Shown here piece after piece: positions 6,022-12,140 of a DNA stretch of 12,140 bases. The translations under genes and the position numbers were made by a program. The DNA comes from JAHEFX01 sp964614585 (GTDB lineage Bacteria > Actinomycetota > Acidimicrobiia > Spongiisociales > JAENVV01): positions 1-12,140 of the forward strand of contig CAZTLW010000073.1 of the NCBI GenBank assembly GCA_964614585.1, written 5' to 3'. The notes under the pieces were generated by a model. That model did not search any database, was not told where the DNA came from, and was given only the letters and a program-made list of their open reading frames with translations. How positions within the stretch are numbered: the first letter of the stretch is position 1; the number at the start of each line of letters is the position of its first letter.

Positions 6022-7944
6022 TCAGCGGCTTGCCGCCACCAGCAGGCGCCGCGAGAACCGAGCCACCCACGCCCCGACCTCCGCGGCAGCCTCGTAGGTC
6101 GCCTTCCGCAGGCCATCGGGGCGGATCTCCTGGGTGGCCTCCACGACGGGATCCGAGGTGATGGCCACCGGAGCCGGCTCGGTCGTGATCGGCGGCTCCG
6201 TGGTCTCGGTGGTGGGGGTGGCGGGCGCCTCGAACGACCACGGGATGGTGGAGGGCGGGACCGGCCAGTCGAACGAGTCCGGGTCGATCGGCACGTCGAT
6301 GTCGGTCAGATCGTTCAGGCGGTCCTCGTCGAGCGGGATCGGCTCGGGAGCGGGGGGCGGCGGGGGTGCCACCGGCTCGGCCGTGCCCTTCGGTTCCGGT
6401 GCCTTGTTCGTGATCGGCGCCGGCTCCCCGGTGCCGGGACCATCCGGGGTGTCGACCTCGACGGGGGTCTCGACCTCCACCGGCGTCTCGGTGGTCGTCG
6501 GCGCCTCCGTGGTTGGTGGGGCCTCGGTCGTCGATGGCGCCTCGGTGCTCGTCGTTTCCTCCGGCACCGTCGTCGACGAGTCGGTCGGGACCGTCGTCGA
6601 GGAATCGGCGGGGACGGTGGTGGACGGCGACGTGGTGGTCGTCGGCGGTTGGGTCGTCGTCGGGGCAGCGGTGGTCGGCGTCGTCCCGCCCGGCGCCGAC
6701 CAGTCGACCGAGAGGTACTGGCTGCGGAGGCCGAACAGCGACCGCAGGTCCTTGCCGGTCTTGTAGGTGACGACGGCCTGGCCGCCCTTCGTGCCCACGA
6801 TCTCGACCCGTGACGGCGAACCGGACGGGTACCGCTCCAGCACCCGCATCCGGGTCACCGTCGAGAAGCCGAGCTTCGAGGCGACCGTCGAGGGCGCCAG
6901 GCGCACCGTCCACGACGAGTGCGGGTTGCCGGCCGCCGAGGTGTGGGCCGCCGAGTCGTCGACACCTTGCAGGTAGGAGATGGGGCTGGCGCCCCAGTAG
7001 TGCTGGTTGCTCTCGGTGCGGCCGCCCGATGACGACGAGTAGAAGGTCTCGGCCGAACGGCCACCGGACACGACGATCTGGCCGGCGGTGGCGTTGACGG
7101 CCGACACCCAGGACGAGGTCTCCGCTGCCACGCCCTTGAACTGCTGGTCCCAGGTGGTGGCGTAGAGGTTGCACCAGCAGGCCGCCTTGCGGCTGTCGGT
7201 GAAGGCGGTCGCCGACCCGCGCCAACCGATGCGGGAGACGGCGTAGGAGCGGGCGGCGATGGCCTGGGCGGCCAGGGCCGCGGCCGGCCACGACGATGGC
7301 ACCTCGGCGATGCCCCGTACGTACGGCTCGAGGGCGGTCTGCCACACGGCGTGGACGCCGGCGCCGTCCGGGTCCTTGCGGAGTCGCATGATCCCGTCGC
7401 GGTAGGTGCGGCCGAGGTACACGAACGAGATCTGGGCCGAGCCGTTCGGGGTGACGGCGCCGTTGCAGGGCCCCGGCTCGCCCCGGGCCACCCAGGCGCC
7501 GTCGACCTGCTGTTCGTACGTGCAGGTGGAGCCACTCAGGACCTTGAAGCGCCAGAGTTCACCGGACCCGGCTGCCTTGGGGAGGCAGTCGGTGGTGCCG
7601 CCGGACTCGAAGCAGACGGTGGCGCCGCCGCCGACCGGCTTGAAGGTGACCGTGGTCTCGTTCTGCATGACGCCCACCCACAGCGGACGCGCCTCGGAGA
7701 CGATCCACGACCGGACCGTCGACGAGTTGACCGACCCGACCGAGGTGCCCGAGTAGTAGTGGCCGAGGATCTGGGCGGCCGACGACCCGGTGGCCGCCAT
7801 GCCCTTGGCGCCGTACTGGGACATGCCGACGCCGTGGCCCCAGCCGGAGCCGGTGATGACGATGTCGTCGGACGCGGTCGATGGCGCCGGCAGGGCGGCC
7901 GTGACCAGCAGTCCGATGAGGAGCATCGAGACGATGCGTCGCAT
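6022..7944 (-). CDS. SpoIID/LytB-domain secreted protein with long Thr/Pro-rich tail
   Basis: A 640-residue secreted protein. Residues 1-24 are a signal peptide (MRRIVSMLLIG...PAPSTA). GSGWGHGVGMSQYGAKGMA (about 32-50) and the core YVRGIAEVPSSWPAAALAAQ, with AARSYA after it, are hallmarks of SpoIID/LytB. Glu214 in IAEVP is the equivalent of the catalytic Glu of SpoIID, a lytic transglycosylase acting on peptidoglycan glycan strands. A Cys pair in ACWCNLY and the SSGGRTES motif near residue 305 complete the domain, which ends near residue 410. Residues 421-508 are a Thr/Pro/Ser/Glu-rich spacer typical of surface proteins. The last 130 residues are rich in acidic residues, Pro and Thr, with an arginine-containing end (FSRRLLVAASR), and I recognise no domain in them. 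ATG 7944 is supported by a GGAGG 8 nt upstream. The gene lies 75 bp after the mannosylglycerate synthase gene and converges on the SLH gene. Confidence 0.88.
   Translation of the reverse strand: MRRIVSMLLIGLLVTAALPAPSTASDDIVITGSGWGHGVGMSQYGAKGMAATGSSAAQILGHYYSGTSVGSVNSSTVRSWIVSEARPLWVGVMQNETTVTFKPVGGGATVCFESGGTTDCLPKAAGSGELWRFKVLSGSTCTYEQQVDGAWVARGEPGPCNGAVTPNGSAQISFVYLGRTYRDGIMRLRKDPDGAGVHAVWQTALEPYVRGIAEVPSSWPAAALAAQAIAARSYAVSRIGWRGSATAFTDSRKAACWCNLYATTWDQQFKGVAAETSSWVSAVNATAGQIVVSGGRSAETFYSSSSGGRTESNQHYWGASPISYLQGVDDSAAHTSAAGNPHSSWTVRLAPSTVASKLGFSTVTRMRVLERYPSGSPSRVEIVGTKGGQAVVTYKTGKDLRSLFGLRSQYLSVDWSAPGGTTPTTAAPTTTQPPTTTTSPSTTVPADSSTTVPTDSSTTVPEETTSTEAPSTTEAPPTTEAPTTTETPVEVETPVEVDTPDGPGTGEPAPITNKAPEPKGTAEPVAPPPPPAPEPIPLDEDRLNDLTDIDVPIDPDSFDWPVPPSTIPWSFEAPATPTTETTEPPITTEPAPVAITSDPVVEATQEIRPDGLRKATYEAAAEVGAWVARFSRRLLVAASR
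6430..6684 (-). repeat. Low-complexity coding stretch (Thr/Pro/Ser/Glu spacer)
   Basis: On the minus strand this stretch codes runs such as TTTQPPTTTTSPSTTV, two copies of DSSTTVP, several STTEAP or TTEAP units, and a duplicated PVEV(E/D)TP. It is a flexible spacer inside the SpoIID-like protein. The imperfect short repeats are a likely site of length variation between strains. Confidence 0.8.
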
Positions 7945-7952
7945 GGGGGGAG

Positions 7953-7957
7953 CCTCC
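7953..7957 (-). promoter_or_regulatory. Shine-Dalgarno GGAGG of the SpoIID-like gene
   Basis: GGAGG on the minus strand lies 8 nt before ATG 7944 and fixes that start. The 75-bp gap 7945-8019 shows no convincing -10 element and no U-tailed hairpin, so the gene may be read through from the synthase gene upstream. Confidence 0.7.
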
Positions 7958-8019
7958 GCGTTCCCGATTGGTACTCCCCATGCATCGGCCGGCCCGAGCC
8001 GCCGCTGGAGTTGTTCCGC

Positions 8020-9162
8020 TCAGCCCACCCGGAACGCCTCCACCGTCGCTCGCAGCGCCGCCATGCCCGGTCCGTACCCGCGCAGGGCATTCACCGTCGT
8101 GTGGCGCACGGTCCGGGCCATCCACCCCCGGAAGAAGAGCGACCGCCACGCCTCTTCGTCGTGGTCGTAGTGGTCGAAGGCGTGGAGCAGGAACGTGCGC
8201 CAGGCGGCGTCGTCCATGAAGTTCCACACCGGGAACCGGGTCATCGGCTCGAAGCCACCGGACAGCGGATCGGGCAGCGTGGCGGCGAGCTGCCGCTCCT
8301 CCTCGGTCCAGCCCTCGACGAGCAGCGGCAGCGTCGACTCGAGGTCGAACGCCGCCTTCGTGGTGATCGACTCGGGCGGCTCACCGGCGTCCTCCACGTG
8401 ATGGAGCGCCGGGTCGGCCGGTGGTACCTCGAGCGGTCGCAGGCGGCGGAGCGCCTCGAAGCACTCGGTGGCCATCGACCGCAGGTCGCCCAGGCTCCCA
8501 TACAGCCCGTGGAGCTTTCCCTCGGGCACGAAGACCTCGGCGATCGACAACCGCTCGGCGGCCATCGTCACCGTGAGCGCCGTGTCGATGCCCCAGTCGG
8601 ACTGGGCTCGGACGGCCGGGGCATCGAAGAGCCGCTCGGCGGCCCCCCGTGACAGCGCCAACTCCCCGCCCAGGGGTTGTTCGATGTCGGGCAGCATCGA
8701 GCCCGGCCACAGGAGGGCGAACCCGTCCCGGGTGACGTGCCAGGTGATCTGGGCGTCGGTCGAGGCCCGGTCGAAGTAGTGGCGGGCGACGTCCCACCCT
8801 GCGTCGAGGGCCGCTTCGGCCTTGGCGATCCACGAGGCCTCGAAGCTGCGGATGTCGGCGTCGTAGAAGTGCAGGCGCTCGGCATCGGGGTCGGCGAGGA
8901 ACGCCTCGAGGCCGGTGAGCATCCCGTCGCCCTTCCCCGCCCGGACCTCCCCGATCCGGCGCTGGGCAACGACGTCCACGCGGGCATTCGCCTCGTCGCC
9001 GAGGCGGTCGGCCGCCTCCTGGGCGGGTCCGAGGGTGTCGGGTGAGAACCCGACGGCGAGCACCCGGGCCACGGCCGGATGACCGGCGGCGATCCGGATG
9101 GTGCGCTCGAGCACGTCCGGGTCCTCGTACTTGAAGGGGATCGCCACCGTCGACCGTGCCAC
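8020..9162 (-). CDS. mgs: Mannosylglycerate synthase (GT78 family)
   Basis: A 380-residue cytosolic glycosyltransferase matching, from memory, the Rhodothermus marinus single-step enzyme (397 residues), which makes alpha-mannosylglycerate from GDP-mannose and D-glycerate. Matching blocks are GKGDGM (76-81), HFYDADI with the metal-binding D101-A-D103, RHYFDRASTDAQITW (127-141), FALLWP, IEQPLGGEL (160-168), SDWGIDT (188-194, D193) and PEGKLHGLYG (213-222, H218). The D193 and H218 positions are one off the D192 and H217 of the R. marinus enzyme. NFMD and ALRGYG near the C-terminus also match. The product is a compatible solute of thermophilic and halophilic organisms. The start is GTG 9162 with a GAGGAG 5 nt upstream. 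No separate phosphatase is needed in this one-step route. It is divergent from the LON-domain gene. Confidence 0.92.
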   Translation of the reverse strand: MARSTVAIPFKYEDPDVLERTIRIAAGHPAVARVLAVGFSPDTLGPAQEAADRLGDEANARVDVVAQRRIGEVRAGKGDGMLTGLEAFLADPDAERLHFYDADIRSFEASWIAKAEAALDAGWDVARHYFDRASTDAQITWHVTRDGFALLWPGSMLPDIEQPLGGELALSRGAAERLFDAPAVRAQSDWGIDTALTVTMAAERLSIAEVFVPEGKLHGLYGSLGDLRSMATECFEALRRLRPLEVPPADPALHHVEDAGEPPESITTKAAFDLESTLPLLVEGWTEEERQLAATLPDPLSGGFEPMTRFPVWNFMDDAAWRTFLLHAFDHYDHDEEAWRSLFFRGWMARTVRHTTVNALRGYGPGMAALRATVEAFRVG

Positions 9163-9167
9163 GTCAA

Positions 9168-9173
9168 CTCCTC
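9168..9173 (-). promoter_or_regulatory. Shine-Dalgarno GAGGAG of the mannosylglycerate synthase gene
   Basis: GAGGAG on the minus strand, 5 nt before GTG 9162, decides that start and supports a non-AUG initiation codon. Confidence 0.75.
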
Positions 9174-9190
9174 GCTCGCTGGAGGCCGCG

Positions 9191-9196
9191 ACCCTA
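9191..9196 (-). promoter_or_regulatory. Possible -10 element (TAGGGT) for mgs
   Basis: TAGGGT on the minus strand fits TANNNT and would start transcription about 22 nt before GTG 9162, leaving room for the GAGGAG ribosome site. No -35 is evident. It faces away from the plus-strand element at 9213-9218. Confidence 0.3.
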
Positions 9197-9212
9197 TCCG
9201 TCCTCGGCGACG

Positions 9213-9218
9213 TACCCT
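9213..9218 (+). promoter_or_regulatory. Possible -10 element (TACCCT) of a leaderless promoter for the LON-domain gene
   Basis: TACCCT lies 6 nt before GTG 9225 with no Shine-Dalgarno between them, so transcription could begin at the start codon. This spacing favours GTG 9225 over the in-frame ATG at 9231. Confidence 0.4.
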
Positions 9219-9224
9219 CCGACC

Positions 9225-9833
9225 GTGACGATGTTGCGGATGTTCCCGCTCGGGACGGTGCTCATGCCCGGGGCCCTCATGCCCCTCCGGGTGTTCGAGG
9301 ATCGGTACCAGCGTCTGCTCGACGAGGTCATCGAGACCGCCGAGCCGTTCGGCATCGTGCTCATCGAGCGCGGGTTCGAGGTGGGCGGCGGTGACCAGCG
9401 TTTCGCCATCGGTGCCGAGGCCCACCTGGTTGGCGTCGGCGACCTCGAGGATGGCCACCGGGGTGTCGTCATCCGCGGTGGCCGCCGGTTCCGGGTGGTC
9501 GAGTGGCTCCCCGACGACCCGTACCCCCGAGCCGAGGTCGAGTTCCTCGACGAACCGGCCGGGTTCATGCCCGACGTCGACGGCGCCGAGGCAGCCATTC
9601 GCCAGTCCCACGCCCTCATGTCCGAACTCGGCCACGACCTCGGCCTCGACGAGATCGAGGTCCCCGAGGACCCCGTCGTCGCCTCGTGGCTGCTCGCCTC
9701 CCTCTGCCCGGTCGGCCCGCTCGACGCCCAGGAGATCCTCGCCTCCGAGGATGCCTCGGTCCGCCTGCAACTCATCCGGGAGTTCGCCGACGACCAGTCG
9801 GCGCTCTGCCGCATGCGCCTCGGCGGGGGCTAG
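9225..9833 (+). CDS. LON substrate-binding (N-terminal) domain protein
   Basis: A 202-residue stand-alone LON N-terminal domain protein. The opening RMFPLGTVLMPGALMPLRVF, then EDRYQRLL, is the classic start of this family. It continues with FGIVLIERG, GAEAHLVGVGDLEDG and GGRRFRVVEW, the beta-barrel part of the domain, and a helical C-terminal half (about 110-202). It lacks the AAA+ and protease domains of Lon, so it is not itself a protease; bacterial stand-alone copies are thought to bind proteins or peptides, and their role is poorly known. The start could be GTG 9225 or ATG 9231; I prefer 9225 because of the TANNNT element 6 nt upstream. It is divergent from mgs and converges on the propeller lipoprotein gene, sharing a CTAG stop site with it. 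Confidence 0.88.
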   Translation: MTMLRMFPLGTVLMPGALMPLRVFEDRYQRLLDEVIETAEPFGIVLIERGFEVGGGDQRFAIGAEAHLVGVGDLEDGHRGVVIRGGRRFRVVEWLPDDPYPRAEVEFLDEPAGFMPDVDGAEAAIRQSHALMSELGHDLGLDEIEVPEDPVVASWLLASLCPVGPLDAQEILASEDASVRLQLIREFADDQSALCRMRLGGG

Positions 9834-11428
9834 GGCCGCTCGTCGATGGCATAGAAGAAGCCGTCGGTGCTCGGGAGGTGGATCCGCCCCTCCCACACCG
9901 CCGGCGTGGCGAGGATCGGGGCGTCGCCGACCTCGAGGGTCCAGATCGGCTCGGGTGCTCGAGGGTCGGCGAGGTCGAACGCCCGCAGCAGCCCGTCCCG
10001 GCCTGCGACGAGCAGGACGTCGTCCACGACGACCGGTGAGGACCAGGCCCGGGCCCCGATCGGCGTGACCCAGAGCTCCTCGCCGGTGTCGGCGTCCACG
10101 GCCACGAGGAACCCCTTGTTCGTCGCCACGTAGACGACGCCGTCCCCGAGGGCGGGCGTGGCCCACAGCCCGCCCTGGGCCGGTGGCTCGGTGATGGAGA
10201 ACATGCCCCACACGTAGGGGTCGCCCTCGGCGTAGGGGTCGAGTTTCACCAGTTGGCCGAGCTCGCGGCCCCGGGGCAGGAACCGCTTCCACTCGACCGG
10301 TACGTAGAGCATCCCCTCGTCGTCCACGACGATGGAGGCATCGACGTCGTCGCCCACCCAGTAGTCGAACACGACGGGGGCCTCCCCGGACTCCACGTTC
10401 GACACGTCGAGGCCCATGACCCGCCCCGCCGAGGTGCCGAAGTAGACGCGGCCCTCGAAGAACACGGGGGTGCTCTCGGCGCTGGTGGACTCGCAGCGGA
10501 GTCCGATCTCGCAGCCTTCGGTGATCTTGGCGAGCAGCTCGTCGTCCCAGGTCGGGACCTTCACCAACAACTCGGGATCAACGGTGACCCGTCCGTCGGC
10601 GTCGTAGGCACGGTTCAGCTGCCAGATGTAGAAGAACGAGTTCTCGGCCGAGGCATAGAGGATGTCGTCGACGATCCGGGGGGCGGCGTCCCAGTCGTTG
10701 TTCCAGCGGCCCTCGACGAACACCCGGTCACCGGCCGGCGGGCAGTCCTTGGGATCGGTGGCCGACACCGCCCCCGCCGGCAGGCACAGCTCGACGTCCC
10801 ACAGCACCTCGGGGTCGCCACGGTCCAAGGCCACGATCCGCAGCTTGTCGTCGCGGCTCCCGAAGTAGACGAGGGGGTAGCCGTCGGGGTCGATCGTGGG
10901 GCTGCCCTTGACGATGTCACCGGTCTGGAGCGGCGTCCGGGTGGGTTCGCCGGTCGCCGTGTCCACGAAGTGGAACCGGTGGTCGTAGGCGCCGACCATC
11001 AGTTCGGTCACCCCGTCGGGGCGCTCCCAGATCGCCGGCTGGCCGGTCCAGCCGTTGCCACACCAGGTCGTGGTGACCCCGAGGTCGGTCGACGGGCCGC
11101 ACATGGGCTCGTCGGGGTACCGCCACACGACCGCCGGGTCGTCGGGCACGGGCCCGGTGCCCCAGAACGTGTTCGACGGGTTTCCGCGGAACGTGAGGAG
11201 GCCGGCCACGGCGTCCCCCCATGGTTGGCCGACTGCGGACCGATCAACCGACGGGGCCCAGTCGCCGGCAGGGGCCTCGGTCGAGTCCGGGGCCGTCGGC
11301 TGGGTGGTGCTGGTCGTCGTCGTGTCGGTCGGGCCGACGCTCGCCGTGGTGGTGGTGCCCGCATCGCCGCCGGCGGTGCAGGCGGCGACCACCAAGCCGA
11401 GGGCGAGGACGAGGGCGAGGCGGGCCAT
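9830..11428 (-). CDS. Lipoprotein with PQQ-like beta-propeller repeats
   Basis: A 532-residue exported protein. The signal ends in the lipobox V-A-A-C17, so it is likely a lipoprotein. A Thr/Ser-rich spacer (about 22-55) follows, then a propeller of PQQ-enzyme-like repeats. Typical blade signatures are GQPAIW, GSPTIDPDGYPLVYFGS, ESTPVFFEGRVYFGTSAGRVMGLD, ATPALGDGVVYVATNKGFLV, VDADTGEELW and SSPVVVDDVLLVAGRDGLLRAFD. Several cysteines occur in pairs (CLPAG...CPPAG and CEIGLRC), suggesting disulfides. Without the catalytic residues of a known dehydrogenase family in view, it may be a structural or binding propeller rather than a true quinoprotein. ATG 11428 sits 8 nt after a TATCGT element. It is divergent from the HAD gene and converges on the LON-domain gene. 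Confidence 0.85.
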   Translation of the reverse strand: MARLALVLALGLVVAACTAGGDAGTTTTASVGPTDTTTTSTTQPTAPDSTEAPAGDWAPSVDRSAVGQPWGDAVAGLLTFRGNPSNTFWGTGPVPDDPAVVWRYPDEPMCGPSTDLGVTTTWCGNGWTGQPAIWERPDGVTELMVGAYDHRFHFVDTATGEPTRTPLQTGDIVKGSPTIDPDGYPLVYFGSRDDKLRIVALDRGDPEVLWDVELCLPAGAVSATDPKDCPPAGDRVFVEGRWNNDWDAAPRIVDDILYASAENSFFYIWQLNRAYDADGRVTVDPELLVKVPTWDDELLAKITEGCEIGLRCESTSAESTPVFFEGRVYFGTSAGRVMGLDVSNVESGEAPVVFDYWVGDDVDASIVVDDEGMLYVPVEWKRFLPRGRELGQLVKLDPYAEGDPYVWGMFSITEPPAQGGLWATPALGDGVVYVATNKGFLVAVDADTGEELWVTPIGARAWSSPVVVDDVLLVAGRDGLLRAFDLADPRAPEPIWTLEVGDAPILATPAVWEGRIHLPSTDGFFYAIDERP

Positions 11429-11436
11429 GGCGGCCG

Positions 11437-11442
11437 ACGATA
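11437..11442 (-). promoter_or_regulatory. Possible -10 element (TATCGT) for the propeller lipoprotein gene
   Basis: TATCGT on the minus strand is 8 nt before ATG 11428 with no Shine-Dalgarno, consistent with a leaderless or near-leaderless transcript. The identical hexamer serves the divergent gene 20 bp away, so the upstream halves of the two promoters would overlap. Confidence 0.4.
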
Positions 11443-11462
11443 GGGCCGGGCACGCCGTTGGT

Positions 11463-11468
11463 TATCGT
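11463..11468 (+). promoter_or_regulatory. Possible -10 element (TATCGT) of a leaderless promoter for the HAD gene
   Basis: TATCGT is 6 nt before ATG 11475, with no ribosome-binding sequence between. It is back to back with the identical minus-strand hexamer at 11437-11442. Confidence 0.42.
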
Positions 11469-11474
11469 CGCCGC

Positions 11475-12089
11475 ATGTTCCGGGCCGTCTGCTTCGACCT
11501 CGGCGGGGTGGTGTTCGACTCCCCGTTCGAGGCCCTGACCGAGCTCGAGGTCGAGCGGGGCCTCGAGCCGGGCTCGATCAACCGGGTCATCGTCGCCGGA
11601 GAGGCGTGGGCCGCCAACGAGCGCGGTGAGATCGTCTTCGACGAATTCCTGCGGCGATTCGACGACGAGTTGGGAGCGGCTGGTCTGGCCGTGGGGGCCG
11701 CCGAGCTCATGGCCCGGATCCGCACGAAGCTGCGGCCCCGCCCGGCGATGCTGCGGGCGATCGAGCGCATCCGGGAGGCCGGGTTGGCGACGGCGGCGAT
11801 CACCAACAACTGGCGCGAGGCGGATGGCTCCACGACCGGTGGGAACCTGGTCGACCGCTTCGACGTCTTCGTGGAGTCGGCCACGTCCGGGCTCCACAAA
11901 CCGGACCCGGCCATCTACCGGCTGGCCCTCGACCTCCTCGGGGTCGACGCGACCGAGGCCGTGTTCCTCGACGACGTCGGTCGCAATCTCAAATCGGCCC
12001 GAGCCCTCGGCATGACCACGATCAGGGTCGACGACCCCGAGGTGGCATTGTCGGAGCTCGAGGGCGTACTCGGCGTCGACCTCGGCTAG
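11475..12089 (+). CDS. HAD-family hydrolase (epoxide-hydrolase N-domain / ACAD10-like subgroup)
   Basis: A 204-residue cytosolic HAD-superfamily protein. Motif I is FDLGGVVFDS with the nucleophile Asp8; the second acidic residue of the usual DxD is Gly10, as in this subgroup. Motif II is ITNNW (T110). Motif III Lys142 is in GLHKPDP, and motif IV is FLDDVGRN with D166 and D167. The TNNW and DDxxxN patterns recall the phosphatase-like N-domain of soluble epoxide hydrolase and of ACAD10, so a small phosphatase or related activity is likely; the substrate is not evident. A helical cap lies between motifs I and II (about 16-90). ATG 11475 is chosen because it is 6 nt after TATCGT; upstream in-frame codons run through the divergent promoter region. 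Its TAG shares a CTAG with the stop of the next gene. Confidence 0.88.
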   Translation: MFRAVCFDLGGVVFDSPFEALTELEVERGLEPGSINRVIVAGEAWAANERGEIVFDEFLRRFDDELGAAGLAVGAAELMARIRTKLRPRPAMLRAIERIREAGLATAAITNNWREADGSTTGGNLVDRFDVFVESATSGLHKPDPAIYRLALDLLGVDATEAVFLDDVGRNLKSARALGMTTIRVDDPEVALSELEGVLGVDLG

Positions 12090-12140
12090 CGGCCCAGCTG
12101 CTTCTCGAGGAACGAGCGGAGTTCGTCGGCGATGTCCTCG
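12086..12140 (-). CDS. C-terminal end of an unidentified minus-strand gene (partial)
   Basis: On the minus strand the window's last bases read EDIADELRSFLEKQLGR followed by TAG (complement of 12086-12088). The tail is an amphipathic helix with normal GC-rich codon use (third positions G or C), so it is probably real coding sequence. It is too short to name. ACAD10-like HAD proteins are often found near acyl-CoA dehydrogenase or phosphotransferase genes, which is one possibility, but the sequence does not show it. Confidence 0.55.
   Translation of the reverse strand, partial: EDIADELRSFLEKQLGR

Noticed and set aside
7945..8019. Terminator or promoter between mgs and the SpoIID-like gene
   Set aside because: There are GC-rich partial inverted repeats but no U-tract, and no TANNNT at a useful distance. 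Only the GGAGG site is supported.
8568..10292. Long open frame on the minus strand
   Set aside because: It is Arg/Gly/Pro-rich with no domain, crosses mgs, the LON-domain gene and the propeller gene, and is an artefact of high GC content.
9830..11428. PQQ-like propeller as the missing methylamine dehydrogenase heavy chain
   Set aside because: It is a lipoprotein about 5 kb from the mau-like genes, on the other strand, with PQQ-type rather than MauB-like blades that I could recognise.

Overview
This GC-rich window (roughly 70% G+C by eye) has dense coding, many ATGA or GTGA overlaps, a twin-arginine secreted protein, cysteine-containing SLH repeats and Thr/Pro-rich secreted tails. That combination suggests an actinobacterium, probably of the Acidimicrobiia type. 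This assignment is inference from style and gene content, not from a marker gene.

Layout. Positions 1-6021 are one tightly packed plus-strand block. It starts with the last codons of a polyprenyl-phosphate sugar transferase and a UDP-glucose dehydrogenase, which are surface-polysaccharide genes. After a 43-bp gap with a possible leaderless promoter, a six-gene run follows in which every gene overlaps the next by 4 bp: a MauE-like membrane protein, a Tat-exported cysteine-rich protein resembling the methylamine dehydrogenase light chain fused to propeller-like repeats, a membrane-anchored thioredoxin of MauD type, a CcdA/DsbD-like membrane protein, a small unrecognised protein, and an SLH-repeat protein. 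Positions 6022-9162 are minus strand: a SpoIID/LytB protein and a mannosylglycerate synthase. From 9225 the genes are a LON-substrate-binding-domain protein (+), a PQQ-like propeller lipoprotein (-), a HAD hydrolase (+), and the last codons of a minus-strand gene.

The central observation is at 3897-4562. A reading frame begins at an ATG overlapping the mauD-like stop, encodes a first membrane helix ending in Ser-Pro, meets an in-frame TGA at 3966-3968, and continues in the same frame to 4562 as a cysteine-free polytopic membrane protein. The TGA sits where CcdA/DsbD-type thiol transporters carry the redox Cys of their Ser-Pro-Cys motif. It is followed at once by a stem-loop with a perfect 7-bp core (3977-3992). 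I interpret this as a selenocysteine codon with a bacterial SECIS element, which would make the protein a selenoprotein thiol/electron transporter.

Together the mau-like genes look like a complete envelope redox or maturation module. The Sec-containing CcdA-like protein would pass electrons across the membrane to the thioredoxin, and MauE and the thioredoxin would form or repair the many disulfides of the MauA-like exported protein. No separate methylamine dehydrogenase heavy chain or MauG is present in the window. The fused repeat domain may replace the heavy-chain propeller, so the substrate and cofactor are open. The other genes are recognisable housekeeping or accessory genes; the single-step mannosylglycerate synthase is an unusual compatible-solute enzyme for this kind of organism. 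All three convergent gene pairs end with their stop codons inside a shared palindrome, leaving no room for intergenic terminators.
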